A stretch of 64,000 bases of DNA. It comes from Rhizobium sp. 32-5/1. Its GTDB lineage: Bacteria; Pseudomonadota; Alphaproteobacteria; Rhizobiales; Rhizobiaceae. The notes under the pieces are model-generated. The model saw nothing but the letters and a program-made list of their open reading frames with translations, was not told the origin of the DNA and ran no database searches. Of the stretch, positions 17,410 to 27,846 are shown piece after piece. Every line of letters begins with the position of its first letter. The first letter of the stretch is position 1. The stretch lies in NCBI RefSeq assembly GCF_029537235.1, contig NZ_CP120638.1, positions 3,164,501-3,228,500 on the forward strand, given 5' to 3'. The position numbers and the translations under genes are program-made.

Positions 17410-18565
17410 CGCGCGATCCTGACGTCGCCGACGGCGAAGCGGGCCTTGAGCAGGCACTCTTCATATTCCGACTCCGCCGTCGAATCGAAGACGATGCCAC
17501 CGCCGACGTTGAAGATGGCTTCGCCGTCTGGAAACAGCGACAGCGTGCGGATGGCGACGTTGAAGCGCATCGTTCCATCAGGGGCGATGAAGCCGATGGC
17601 GCCGCAATAGGCATCGCGCGGGCCATCCTCCAGATCGTGCAGGATTTCCATCGCCCGCATTTTCGGGGCACCGGTGACGGAGCCGCAGGGAAAGAGCGCT
17701 TCGAAAATCTTGGCGATGCCGATATCCGGCAACAGTTTTGCCCGGACATGGCTGACCATCTGGTGCACTGTCGGGTAGGTCTCGATATCGAACAGCCGGG
17801 GGACATCGAGCGTGCCGACCTCTGTAATCCGCGAGATGTCGTTGCGCAGGAGATCAACGATCATCCGGTTTTCCGCTTGGCTTTTCGGGTCCTCGCGCAT
17901 TTCGCGGATCAGAGCCTCGTCCTCGCCCGGGTCGCGCCGCGTGGCGCAGTGCCCTTCATCGGATGCGTCTCGATCCAGCCGTCCTTGTCGACGCGGAAGA
18001 ACAGTTCGGGCGAACGCGACAAAAGGATGGGGCCGTCAAGCGAGACGAGCGCGCCATATTTTACCGGCTGGCGCTCGATCAGCGACCAGAAGGCGGCAAC
18101 CGGATCGCCCTTCCAGCGGGCGGCGATCTGCATGGTGAGGTTTGCCTGGTAGCAATCGCCCATTTTCAGATGGTTGAGCAGCCTGTCGAAACGGTTCCTG
18201 TAGGTCTCGAAATCCCAGGCGGCGCGGGCTTCCGTAATGAAAGGCTCGTTTTCGGTGCGCCGTTGCGGTTCGCTGAGTTCGTGTCCGTCGGTGGGGCCGT
18301 CGAAGACGCCGAAGGACATCAGCGGCGTGCGGCGATTGTCCTTTGCAAAGGCTGCGAGTTTCTCCTCGAAGAGATAACCGGCCTCGTAGCTCATGAACCC
18401 GGCCAGCCATTTTCCGTCAGCCTTGGCCTTTTCCAGTTCGATCAGGCCGGACCGGAATTCGGTGGCCGTATGCGCCGTTATGACACGCGCCGGCTCGGCA
18501 AAGACCGTCGTGCGGTTTACGCTGTCGTCTCGGAAGAGGACGTAGGGGGCTTGAGTGGCGTTCAT
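17406..18565 (-). CDS. pabB: Aminodeoxychorismate synthase component I; one frameshift
   Basis: Makes 4-amino-4-deoxychorismate from chorismate and ammonia, for p-aminobenzoate and folate. The chorismate-binding domain shows GDCYQANLTMQIAARW, THPMKGTAPRGAT, DLLRNDISRI and ALFPCGSVTGAPKMRAMEIL. The frame breaks at the cccggg run 17926-17931: one more C gives TPGEDEALIREMREDPKSQ and joins the halves into about 386 residues, the family length. The stop overlaps the pabC start (ATGA), so the two are translationally coupled. The break is in a short G/C run and is probably a sequencing error. Confidence 0.9.
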
Positions 18566-18585
18566 TTGAATGCGGGCTTGTGGGT

Positions 18586-18762
18586 GGATCCTCGGGTCAA
18601 GCCCGAGGATGAAGGAGGAGGGGATGCCGGTGGAGTTCCAGACGGGACTTCCCAGCTAGCACTAACAAACCAGCCAGCCGCACCCACACGTCAACCAGCC
18701 GCACCGACAAGCCAGCCAACCACATCCACAGGCCGTCGTCCTCGGGCTTGACCCGAGGATCC
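18586..18762. repeat. Inverted pair of palindromic repeats upstream of pabB
   Basis: The imperfect palindrome ggatcctcgggtcaagcccg (18586-18605, continuing to 18612) reappears in opposite orientation at 18738-18763. Between them lies a degenerate repetitive stretch built from ccagcc, ccaacc and cgcacc units (about 18660-18730). The pair lies between the pabB start and the pepF stop. It resembles the dispersed palindromes of alphaproteobacterial genomes and could fold into a long cruciform. Confidence 0.7.
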
Positions 18763-18814
18763 ATCTCCGGAAACAACGTTCTCGCTGTCATAGACCCCTG
18801 CCCTTGTTACCCAA

Positions 18815-20689
18815 TCACGCCTGCCTATCAAGAGCCTCAAGCTCGTCGATCAGCCCTTCCAGCATCGACAGGCCCTGTGCCCAGAACGACGGATCGGTGG
18901 CGTCGAGGCCGAAGGGGGCGAGCAGTTCGGAATGATGCTTGGTGCCGCCGGCCTTGAGCAGTTCGAAATACTTCTCCTGAAAGCCCTTTTCGGCATTCTG
19001 GTAGACCGCATAGAGCGAGTTCACCAGGCAATCGCCGAAGGCATAGGCATAGACGTAGAAGGGCGAATGGATGAAGTGCGGGATATAGGTCCAGTAGGTC
19101 TCGTAGCCTTCCGAGATGCGGATCGCCGGTCCGAGGCTTTCTGCCTGCACGGACAGCCAGAGTTCGCCGATGGTCTCGGCCGTCAGCTCTCCTCCTTGCG
19201 GGCGGTGTGGATCTTGCGCTCGAATTCGTAGAAGGCGATCTGGCGCACGACGGTGTTGATCATGTCCTCGACCTTCTGGGCGAGCATCGCCTTGCGCTCC
19301 CGGTTGTCCCTGGTCTTGTCGAGCAGGGCGCGGAAGGTGAGCATTTCGCCGAAGACGGAAGCCGTTTCGGCGAGCGTCAGTGGCGTCGAGGCCATCAGAG
19401 CGCCCTGCTCGCCGGCAAGCACCTGATGCACGCCATGGCCGAGTTCATGGGCGAGCGTCATCACGTCGCGTGGCTTGCCCATATAGTTGACGAGCACGTA
19501 GGGGTGAGCCGAGGGGACCGTCGGATGGGCGAAGGCGCCCGGCGCCTTGCCGGGACGCACCGGCGCGTCGATCCAGCCGCCGTCGAAAAACTTGCGGGCG
19601 ATATCGGCCATGCCTGGATCGAAGGCGCCATAGGCGGAAAGAACGGTTTCCTTGGCGTCTTCCCAGGGGATCAGCGCGTTGGGCGTTTCCGGCAGCGGCG
19701 CATTGCGGTCCCAGAAATTCATCTGCTCCATTCCTAGCCACTTCGCCTTCATCGCATAATAGCGGTGCGACAGGCGGGGATAGGCCTCCTTCACCGCCGC
19801 TGTCAGCGCATCGACGACCTCGCGTTCGACGCGGTTGGCCAGATGCCGGCTGTCGGCGATGTCGGTAAAACCACGCCAGCGGTCGGATATTTCCTTGTCC
19901 TTGGCGAGCGTATTGGTGATCAGTGTAAAAATGCGCAGGTTTGCCTTGAAGGTCGCGGTCAGGGCTTCGGCAGCCTTGCGGCGCGTCTCCGGATTGGCAT
20001 CCTGTAGCATGCTCAGCGTCACTTCGAGCGGCAGTTCTTCGCCGTCGATGGTGAATTTCAACGACGCCATGGTCTCGTCGAACAGCCGGTTGAAGGCGCT
20101 GGCGCCGGTCATCGACTTTTCGAGGAACAATTGCTCGATCTTGTCATCAAGCTGGTAGGGCTTGTCGAGCCTGAGATCGACGATCCAGGGCTTGTAGTGA
20201 GCGGCCAGCATGTCGGTCTGAAGGGCGGCGTCGATGACGGCATCCTCGATCCGGTTCATTTCCAACGAGAAAAACAGGAGGTGGCTCGCCATGTCGGTCA
20301 GCTTCGACTGGACATCGCCGTAGAGCTTGCCGTTGGCCGGATCGGACGTGTCGGAAAAATAGGTGAGGCCTGCGAAGGAGCCGATGCGGCCCATCAGGTC
20401 TTCCAGCGCTTCGAATTCGCGCACGGCAGCCCCGAGCCCCAGATCACCACTCTTGCCGGCAGCCTGTTCCAGCTTGCCCTTCCATTTGTCCTCGAAGGCT
20501 TTCGAGATCTGCCTCGGCCTTGACCATCGCATTCTTGAATTCGTCCGATGCGGCGGATGGATAAAGGTCGCTCAGTTTCCAGGTGGGCAGAGTGCCGAGA
20601 TCGGCCGATGCGGCCGCTCCAGCGGTGTTCGGATGAGCGATCATCTGTCCAAACAGAAGAGGCGAGGCTTCAGGGAAACGGCTTGTCAT
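18815..20689 (-). CDS. pepF: M3 family oligoendopeptidase F; two frameshifts
   Basis: A cytoplasmic zinc peptidase that degrades oligopeptides. The zinc site is HELGHGVHQ, followed by the M3 block GEQGALMASTPLTLAETASVFGEM (shown here only in part as LAETASVFGEM). N-terminal blocks such as GTLPTWKLSDLYPS and the C-terminal block YIPHFIHSPFYVYAYAFGD are typical of the PepF clade. The frame breaks near 20505-20511 (after NAMVKAEAD) and near 19190 in ctctcctcc (one G missing on the coding strand; repair gives RKEGELTAETIGELWLSV). The repaired protein is about 625 residues. I chose the ATG at 20689; a TTG two codons upstream is an alternative. Confidence 0.88.
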
Positions 20690-20983
20690 CGGCAATCTTC
20701 TCTTTCAGGCAATTCGTTCTGATACGGTGCAGGCGTGCGATACGATCACCTTTGCTACTGCATAATTCCGCAAATCGGAACCGATTTAAGGCATGGCGCA
20801 TGCCTCTTTTGACAGCAAGACAGGCTGTCTGCGCCGTTTGCAGGCCCCCCATGGTGCCATCTCGGCAAAGGTTAAAATGCGACCATTTCTCAAAAGAGGA
20901 TTTTCAGGCCTTTGTGGGAGGAATCCCGATACGCTTGGCGCATGAGGTGCCGGGCGCGGATTTGCAAAAGCAGGAGGCCCTCC

Positions 20984-22531
20984 GTGACATCCCATATTCT
21001 TGTCATTGATGACGACCCTATACAGCGCCGCCTGCTGACCAATATGATCGAGCGGCTGGGCCATATCGCGCATCTCGCCGACAATGGGCGCAGCGGTCTG
21101 GAGATCCTTGATCGCAAGGGCGGGCTGATCAATGTCATCCTGCTCGACCTGATGATGCCGGAGATGAACGGACACGGTTTCCTGGAGGCGATTGCCGAGC
21201 GCGGGACCGATATTCCCGTCATCGTACAGACAGGGCAGGGCGGCATCGAGACGGTCGTGCTTGCCATGCAGGCCGGTGCATTCGATTTCGTCGTCAAGCC
21301 GGTTTCGCCCGAGCGTCTTTCCGTTGCCATCGCCAATGCGCTGAAGATGGAACATCGCGACGGCCGCGCCCGCGCGACCAAGCGACCGCGCGGCGGCGGC
21401 ATCGGTTTCGACGACATCGTCTCGGCAAGTCCGGCGATGATCCGGGTTATCGACCTGGCGCGCCGCGCCGCGCAATCCAATATCCCGATCGTGCTCGAAG
21501 GCGAATCCGGCGTCGGCAAGGAAATGGTCGCCCGGGCTATCCAGTCCGCCAGCGAGCGCTCGAACAAGCCGTTCGTGACAGTTAATTGCGGCGCGATCCC
21601 GCACAATCTGGTCGAGAGCATTCTCTTCGGCCACGAGAAGGGCGCGTTTACCGGTGCGACCGAGAAACATTCCGGCAAGTTTGCCGATGCCGACAGCGGC
21701 ACGCTGTTTCTTGACGAGATCGGCGACCTGCCGCTTGAAGTTCAGGTGAAGCTCCTGCGTGCCGTGCAGCAGGGCGAAATCGAGACGATCGGTGCGCGCC
21801 ATCCGCAGAAGGTCAATGTCCGGCTGATCTCGGCCACCAACAAGGACCTGATCAACGAGGTCAAGGAAGGCCGTTTCCGCGAGGATCTCTATTATCGCCT
21901 CAACGTCTTCCCGATCGCCATTCCGGCGCTGCGCAAGCGAAAGGAAGATATCCCGGTTCTGGTGCGCGCCTTCGTCGAGCGCTTTGCCGGCGAGCAGCGG
22001 CTGTCGACGCCGCTCACAGTATCGAGCGGTGCCATGGCGCTTTTGACGGCCTTCGATTGGCCGGGCAATATCCGCCAGCTTGAAAACGCGATCTTCCGCG
22101 CGGTGGTCCTGGTCGACGGGCCGGAACTGACGGTCAAGGATTTTCCGCAGATCGCCACGCAGATACCGGGTTATGTCGTTGCCGGCGGTGCCGGATTTTC
22201 CTGGGAGGAGACGGGGCCGGCGCGTCCCGCAGTGGTCGAGACCGAGCACCTGCCGATGGTCTATCCGCAGTTTGGAAAGCCGGAGCGCGCCGATGGGCGG
22301 AAGGTTCATGCCGAGCCGCAGCCGGAGGCGGCGATCGCCAGCGTCGATGAGGGCGGCGATGTCCGCAAGCTTGCCGACGTGGAGGAGGAACTGATTCGGT
22401 TTGCGCTGAAATTCTACCGAGGTCAGATGAGCCAGGTGGCGCGCAAGCTCGGTATCGGCCGCTCCACGCTCTATCGTAAACTCAAGGATTATGGCATCGA
22501 TCCGGACAATCCGTTCAGGGATGCTGCCTGA
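20984..22531 (+). CDS. Sigma-54-dependent response regulator (NtrC family)
   Basis: A 515-residue transcription activator. The receiver domain (residues 1-120) has the acidic pocket VIDDD, the phosphorylated Asp in VILLDLMMPEMNG and the lysine in VVKPVS. The AAA+ domain has GESGVGKE (Walker A), GAFTGA (sigma-54 contact loop), SGTLFLDEIGDL (Walker B) and FREDLYYRLNVFPI. The C-terminal Fis-type helix-turn-helix is MSQVARKLGIGRSTLYRKL. I chose the GTG at 20984 because aggagg lies 6 bases upstream and the receiver domain begins at once. No histidine kinase gene is adjacent, so its partner and targets are unknown. Confidence 0.93.
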   Translation: MTSHILVIDDDPIQRRLLTNMIERLGHIAHLADNGRSGLEILDRKGGLINVILLDLMMPEMNGHGFLEAIAERGTDIPVIVQTGQGGIETVVLAMQAGAFDFVVKPVSPERLSVAIANALKMEHRDGRARATKRPRGGGIGFDDIVSASPAMIRVIDLARRAAQSNIPIVLEGESGVGKEMVARAIQSASERSNKPFVTVNCGAIPHNLVESILFGHEKGAFTGATEKHSGKFADADSGTLFLDEIGDLPLEVQVKLLRAVQQGEIETIGARHPQKVNVRLISATNKDLINEVKEGRFREDLYYRLNVFPIAIPALRKRKEDIPVLVRAFVERFAGEQRLSTPLTVSSGAMALLTAFDWPGNIRQLENAIFRAVVLVDGPELTVKDFPQIATQIPGYVVAGGAGFSWEETGPARPAVVETEHLPMVYPQFGKPERADGRKVHAEPQPEAAIASVDEGGDVRKLADVEEELIRFALKFYRGQMSQVARKLGIGRSTLYRKLKDYGIDPDNPFRDAA

Positions 22532-22686
22532 AAACGGTGGAAATCCTCGGGCGACCCCCGCCATTTCGTCCCCGCTGTTTAGACCTTGTTAGTGAACCCT
22601 TCACTATATTATAAGGATAGGTGACGACTGTGGCATAATTGCCATGCTGTTACCGTAATTGACAGTCATTTGGGGCAGCAGGGACG

Positions 22687-24602
22687 TTGTTCGCCGGACG
22701 GGGATTGGGTTTGCAGAAAATTTTCGGATTCAAGATGCCTGGCATGGGCCCGGTGCGCACAGTATGCGCCCGTGTCGCCAGCAAGATGCCGCGGGTTCTC
22801 GCATCGCTTCTGATTGCCTGCTCGCTTGTATCGCCCGGCATGGCGCCTCCGGTTGAGGCCGCGGGCCAAACCCGCTCGCTGAAGATTTATTTTATCCATA
22901 CCAAGGAAAAAGCCACGATCACTTACAAGCGCAATGGGCGCTATGATAAGAAGGGCTTGCAGCAGGTTAACCGCATGCTGCGCGACTGGCGTCGCAATGA
23001 ACCGACCAACATGGACCCCCGCCTGCTCGACCTCGTCTGGGAAGTTTACCAGAAGAGCGGATCGCGCGATTATATCCATGTCGTGTCCGCCTATCGCTCG
23101 CCGGCGACCAACGGCATGCTGCGTTCGCGCTCCAAGGGCGTGGCCAAGAAGAGCCAGCATATGCTTGGCAAGGCCATGGACTTCTACATCCCGGATGTGA
23201 AGCTGAAGACGCTGCGCGAACTGGGCATGAAATTTCAAGTCGGGGGCGTCGGCTACTATCCGACATCCGGATCACCTTTCGTGCATATGGACGTCGGTGG
23301 CGTGCGCGCCTGGCCGCGGATGAAGCGCAACGAACTCGTGCGGCTGTTCCCGGACGGCAAGACCATACATCTGCCGTCCGACGGCAAGCCGCTGCCCGGC
23401 TACCAAATGGCGATGGCTGACTATAAACGCCGCGTCGGTGCGAGCGCGATCGAAGTTGCCGGCGGCGGCACCAAGGGTGCGGGCGACGTCGAGAAAAACG
23501 CAAGGGCAATTTCTTTGCCGCGCTGTTCGGCGGCGGCGGCGACGAGGATGAAGAACCCAATGCAATCGCCAGCGGCGCGGATGCCGAGGGTGTAGAAGAA
23601 GCACCTGCCGTGAAGTCGCGGCCTGTCGTCGAAGAGCAGCCTGTCCTGGTTGCTGCCCAGGAAGACAATGTGAAAGCTCCGGTTCCGGCGATCCGCCCGG
23701 CCTTTGCAACGACGCCGGTCAATGATGGCCCGGTTGATGGCGGCATGGAGGTTGCGCTGGTTGCTCCGGCCAAGAACGCGGCCCAGGATGCTCTTGCTGC
23801 AGCGCTTCCGCAAACTGCGGCTGCTGAAAGCGAATTTGCCGACCTGAGCACCTACAAGATCCCGGTTCCGGAAATGCTTGGCAAGCGCGGCTCCAACGGC
23901 GATGCAGTTGGTGAACTGCTGACAGCGACGGCGAATGCGGATCTTGCCAATGCTCTGGACGAGGATGCTGATACCCTGGCCTTCGTTCCGGTTCCGGCAT
24001 TGCGCCCGGCTGGGGAATCCTTGGCTGGAGAAGACGCGCTCAATGCCGTTGCAGAGGCCAATGTCGCTGTGCCGACGCTGGCGGAACGGTCTCTGACGAC
24101 GGCTGTTGCCGTAGCGGAACAGCCGGCTGACGTGGCTGCTGCGGCCGAAACCAAGGTCGCACTGGCAGCACCGGCCGCTGTGCTGGATGATCCTTTGGCG
24201 CAACCGGATGGCCAGCCGGTCGAGATGGCGGCTTTTGTGCCGCAGTCCGGCGACCAGGCGCGGGCCGATCTGTTCGGTACGGTGTTTGATACCGAAACCG
24301 AGATGCCGCTGAAGGGCAAGCGTCCGAAGAAGCAGGAAGCGGACGCGGCAAGCAGCAAGTCGATCCGCACCGAGCCGAAGCTGACAAAACAGATCATTTC
24401 GGAATGGGCGTTGACGAATGGCCGCATGGCGACCCTGTCGAAGCCGGTGAAAGCGCCGCGGTTCGTCAGCAAGTCGCTGCGGGCTGCACCGACGACGGTT
24501 TATTCAGCTGGCTTCTCAAGTCCGGCAGGCTCCGTCGATACCGCCCGCTTCAGCGGCACGGCCGTCAACTTCCTCGAAGTGAAGAAGTTCAGTACGAACT
24601 GA
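22687..24602 (+). CDS. DUF882 / YcbK-type M15-like peptidase with long C-terminal extension; one frameshift
   Basis: A secreted protein with a peptidase M15-like (DUF882) domain at about residues 60-260. The metal-site motifs are SQHMLGKAMDFYIP and SPFVHMDVGGV, and the family block VSAYRSPATNGMLRSRSKG is present. This fold cleaves or modifies peptidoglycan cross-links. The N-terminus has a hydrophobic export segment (VLASLLIACSLVSPGMA). About 370 residues of Ala/Val/Pro-rich low-complexity sequence follow. The frame breaks at an A5 run (23494-23498); one more A gives EKKRKGNFFAALFGGGGDED. The start is uncertain: TTG at 22687 or ATG at 22735. Confidence 0.83.
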
Positions 24603-24637
24603 CGTTGGTGTGAAACGACGGCGTGAACGCAAATCAT

Positions 24638-24671
24638 GAAAAAACCGCCGGGGCAAACCGGCGGTTTTTTG
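24638..24671 (+). terminator. Terminator of the DUF882 gene
   Basis: aaaaaaccgcc and ggcggtttttt form a hairpin with A and T runs on either side. Its right half is also the start of the island flanking repeat. Confidence 0.8.
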
Positions 24672-24722
24672 TTGGTGTAAATGGTTGATGCCTATTCGGC
24701 TTCCGGCGCGTCGATCATGCCG
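24650..24722. repeat. Left flanking direct repeat of the metal-resistance island
   Basis: A 73-base stretch is about 90 percent identical (6-8 mismatches by eye) to 35266-35338. It contains the last codons of a DUF2312 gene on the minus strand ([11 protein letters not shown] then TAG), but the rest of that gene is missing here. Confidence 0.8.
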
Positions 24723-24739
24723 AGGGCATTTTTCACCAT

Positions 24740-25466
24740 CATTCCGGTCTAGATGTCCCCATCGAACACTTGGAGCGTTTCGTGCTCGCGACCAAGGGTA
24801 TGTCCGGGGCTGACATCGAAAGACTTGTGCGGCTGGCCAGACGTGTGGCCAGACGGCGATCTTCCAGTATGCAGATCGACGATGTTCTTGGTCTCGTTGG
24901 TCCACTGGTCCCACTCCCTCCGGAGTTTATCCGAAGCGCCGCCTTGCATGAAACCGGCCATGCCATTGTTGGGTTGGAGGTGGGGATCGGAGACCTCAGC
25001 TCAATCAAAATTACGGATGAAATTGTCCCTCGAAGTATCAGCGTGCTCGGGGTGCACTGTTCATAATGCCTGAGTTGGGAGGTATCGCCGCCGAAACACT
25101 GGCTCTGGATACCTCCGCTGATGGTGCGACAGGCGGCGCCGATTCCGACCTGGGTAAAGCGACGGAAATCGCAACGTTGGTTGAGGCCTGCTACGGCATG
25201 GGGAGCACGTTGGCCATCGAAACCGTTCATGTGCGGGAGTTGCCGCGTCTAAGAGCACAGAACGTTGGGCTACGTGCGGCGGTATAGGCTCTCTTGGCGG
25301 AGCAGTTTGACCGAGCGTCCAGAATTTTGACGGGCAACTCTGCGGCGTTGGAAGAGATCGCCGCAGAGTTGATGGCGGTCCGGCACGTTATGGGTGGGTC
25401 AGTAAAGGCTACGATTGAGAAATACAGACGGTCTCATGGTGAAGTCAGCCTAGTTAAGCGACCTTG
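24740..25466 (+). pseudogene. Remnant of an FtsH-like AAA+ zinc metalloprotease
   Basis: Three pieces of one protein can be read. The first (to 25066) has the AAA lid (ATKGMSGADIERLVRLARR) and the zinc motif HETGH (about 24950), then runs out of frame at 25066. The second (25066 on, another frame) has GGIAAETLALDTSADGATGG and DSDLGKATEIATLV, as in peptidase M41. An in-frame TAG at about 25285 interrupts it, and the tail LLAEQFDRASRILTGN continues to the TGA at 25466. The ATPase core is missing at the left junction, and 20-odd residues are missing in the middle. Loss of three separate parts marks it as a true pseudogene, unlike the homopolymer frameshifts elsewhere. Confidence 0.82.
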
Positions 25467-25610
25467 AGAAAGTCGCTAGCATCGCCAGTGTGTTTGGCGA
25501 CGGACCGCGCCGCGCGGCGAGCCGCTGTTCCGATCGCACCTACCCTGCCGAATTTGCGATAGCTCTCTAGGAAAGCCTTGTCGAGAGAACGGCGAAAGGG
25601 TCGTTTGCAA
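25467..25610. other. Gap between FtsH remnant and chrA
   Basis: On the minus strand an open stretch directly after the chrA stop reads RPFRRSLDKAFLESYRKFG and ends SDFLKVA before a TAA near 25457. It has no start of its own and I cannot assign it; it may be the tail of a lost gene. Nothing else is visible. Confidence 0.3.
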
Positions 25611-27023
25611 TCACATCCCAACGGCAGCAAGTGTCCACGCCATTCCCGCGAGCGCGCAGACGAGAAGCGTGGCTATGACCGATGCCTTGAAGCGGAAGAT
25701 TGCTACGGCCGCAGCGATTGAAAGCACGAGGGACGGAAACACGATGGATCCGAGGACGGGTGCCTCGATCGAAATCGCCCCGAAGTGCCAGGTCGTAACC
25801 TGTGCGAACAGCGTGTGGAGGGCGAACCAGACGGCCAGATTCAGGATCACCCCGACTACAGCTGCCGTAATCGCCGACATTGCACCCGTCAAAGCGACGT
25901 TGCCCCGTAGTTGTTCGATGAAGGGGGCGCCGAGGAAAATCCAGAGGAAGCATGGGACGAACGTCACCCATGTCGTCAGGATCGCCGCAAGCGTCGCGGC
26001 TGTCATCGGATCGAGCGAACCCGGATCGCGGTAGGCTCCCATGAAGCCGACGAACTGGACGACCATGATCAGCGGTCCCGGTGTCGTCTCCGCCATGCCA
26101 AGTCCGTCGAGCATCTCGCCGGGCTTGAGCCATCCGAAGTTCTGGACGGCTTCCTGAGCAACATAGGCGAGAACTGCATAGGCTCCGCCAAAGGTTACGA
26201 CGGCCATCTTCGAAAAGAAGACTCCGATCTGGGTGAATACGTCGTTCGGCCCGAGATAGAGGTAGAGCAGCGCGAGCGGGACCAGCCAGAGCAGGAGGAA
26301 GACGGCCGAAACCTTGAATGACCACACGAGGTTTGGTCGGGCATGCACTGGGGTCTCTTCGCCGAGCGCGGAGTCCTCGTCCCTCAATGTCGGCCCCGAT
26401 CCCGTCTTGTGTCCGCCGCCGACACGGAACAACGGCGAACCGGAGCGACCGCCGATGTAACCGATGATGCCGGCCGCCAGAATAATCAGCGGGAAGGGCA
26501 CCCTGAATACGAAGATCGCGACGAATGCCGTCGCCGCGATGCCGATCATCAACCTGTTCTTGAGCGCGCGGCTGCCGATCCGGAACACGGCCTGCACGAC
26601 GACGGCGAGCACTGCGGCCTTCAATCCGAAGAACAGCCCTTCGACGACGGTGACGTTGCCGAAGGCGGCGTAGATGTAGCTGAGGCCGAGGATGGCGATA
26701 AAGCCGGGAAGCACGAACAGGATTCCCGCCACAAGACCGCCCGCCGTCCGGTGCAGAAGCCAGCCGATGTAGATGGCGAGCTGCTGGGCTTCAGGTCCGG
26801 GAAGAAGCATGCAGTAGTTGAGCGCGTGCAGGAAGCGATGCTCGCCGATCCACCGCTTCTCGTCGACAAGAATACGGTGCATGACGGCGATCTGTCCGGC
26901 GGGGCCGCCGAAGCTGAGTGCTGCGATTCGCAACCAGACGCGGAATGCTTCGCCGAACGGGATACCGTGGTTGTAGGTTTCCGGGGCCGCAGGCGTGGAG
27001 GCCCGTTCGATAATGTCGGTCAT
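25611..27023 (-). CDS. chrA: Chromate efflux transporter (CHR family, long form)
   Basis: A 470-residue inner-membrane protein that expels chromate. It has the two homologous halves of long CHR transporters: the first with LSFGGPAGQIAVMHRILVDE, LPGPEAQQLAIYIGW and GLFFGLKAAVLAVV; the second with VVTFGGAYAVLAYVAQEAV and ETTPGPLIMVVQFVGF. About twelve hydrophobic segments are visible, with a polar linker at about 215-245. The ATG at 27023 lies one base after the stop of the rhodanese-ChrB gene, and its ggagc ribosome site is inside that gene, so the two are coupled. Confidence 0.95.
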   Translation of the reverse strand: MTDIIERASTPAAPETYNHGIPFGEAFRVWLRIAALSFGGPAGQIAVMHRILVDEKRWIGEHRFLHALNYCMLLPGPEAQQLAIYIGWLLHRTAGGLVAGILFVLPGFIAILGLSYIYAAFGNVTVVEGLFFGLKAAVLAVVVQAVFRIGSRALKNRLMIGIAATAFVAIFVFRVPFPLIILAAGIIGYIGGRSGSPLFRVGGGHKTGSGPTLRDEDSALGEETPVHARPNLVWSFKVSAVFLLLWLVPLALLYLYLGPNDVFTQIGVFFSKMAVVTFGGAYAVLAYVAQEAVQNFGWLKPGEMLDGLGMAETTPGPLIMVVQFVGFMGAYRDPGSLDPMTAATLAAILTTWVTFVPCFLWIFLGAPFIEQLRGNVALTGAMSAITAAVVGVILNLAVWFALHTLFAQVTTWHFGAISIEAPVLGSIVFPSLVLSIAAAVAIFRFKASVIATLLVCALAGMAWTLAAVGM

Positions 27024-27024
27024 G

Positions 27025-27846
27025 TTATGCTCCCTTCTTGCCTGCAGGCCAGTTATGCGTCTCCTCGGTTGCGTCCCTGCACCAGCGATAGAAGGCGTCG
27101 TAGAGAAGGAAACCTGCCTCCAGTTGCTCGTGATCGTCGGCAAACATCCGCGACAGGCCCAGCGAGGCGGCCAGCAGGCCGGGGGCCTCGGGCGCTAGGT
27201 CGAGACGCGAGGTGTCGGCCCCGCGGACGATCGTTGCCAGCCGTAGCAATGGCTTCGACGAAAGCCCGAACTGCTCGACCATGACATCGAAAGTGCAAAG
27301 CTCGCCGCGATGGCTCCACCGGATGTCGGCCTCGATGTCGAAGGGCGCGCCCCCGAAACGGTCCGCGACGAGTTCGACCTCCGATGGCGGCACGAACAGG
27401 AACACCGCGTTTGGATCGACGAAACGGCGGATGAGCCACGGGCAGGCGATGCGGTCGATCTTCGGGCGCGCCCGCGTCACCCATACGGTCTGTCCCGCAG
27501 CATTTCGAGGCGGCAACAGGGAGACAGGAACGACCGGAAGTTTCTGGGCGCTCCAGGCCTCGAAGCCGCCTTCCAGGCTGTCGGCTGGAATTCCGGCCTG
27601 CCGCAGCCACGCCGCCACGCCATGGCTGAGCTTTTGGCCGCGCTGGCAGATGATGATTGCCGAGGACCCAGTAAGGCTGCCGATCCATTTGTCGAGGGTA
27701 CGGTAGTCCCGACGGACGGAGCCGGGGATCAGCCTCGGGTCGGCATCGAAGTCCTTGTCAATGCGGACATCGATGAGCACCGGGTTTTTGGGGGTGCCTA
27801 TAAGGCGGGCAAGTTTGTCGGGGGAAATCTGCAATAGTGAAGACAT
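27025..27846 (-). CDS. Rhodanese domain plus ChrB C-terminal domain, chromate resistance protein
   Basis: A 273-residue two-domain protein. Residues 1-110 form a rhodanese-like domain with the active-site loop CQRGQKLS (cysteine near 72) and FEAWSAQKLPV. Residues 120-265 match the ChrB C-terminal (chromate resistance exported protein) domain: RARPKIDRIACPWLIRRFVD, FGGAPFDIEADIRWSHRGE and LCTFDVMVEQF. In related operons it aids chromate resistance, perhaps as a sensor or reductase; the exact role is unsettled. It lacks the N-terminal DNA-binding half of classical ChrB. A ggaagga site precedes the ATG, and chrA follows directly. Confidence 0.9.
   Translation of the reverse strand: MSSLLQISPDKLARLIGTPKNPVLIDVRIDKDFDADPRLIPGSVRRDYRTLDKWIGSLTGSSAIIICQRGQKLSHGVAAWLRQAGIPADSLEGGFEAWSAQKLPVVPVSLLPPRNAAGQTVWVTRARPKIDRIACPWLIRRFVDPNAVFLFVPPSEVELVADRFGGAPFDIEADIRWSHRGELCTFDVMVEQFGLSSKPLLRLATIVRGADTSRLDLAPEAPGLLAASLGLSRMFADDHEQLEAGFLLYDAFYRWCRDATEETHNWPAGKKGA

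Noticed and set aside
20786..22564. A 592-codon frame opposite the sigma-54 activator
   Set aside because: The plus strand has receiver, AAA+ and Fis motifs in full; the minus frame has none.
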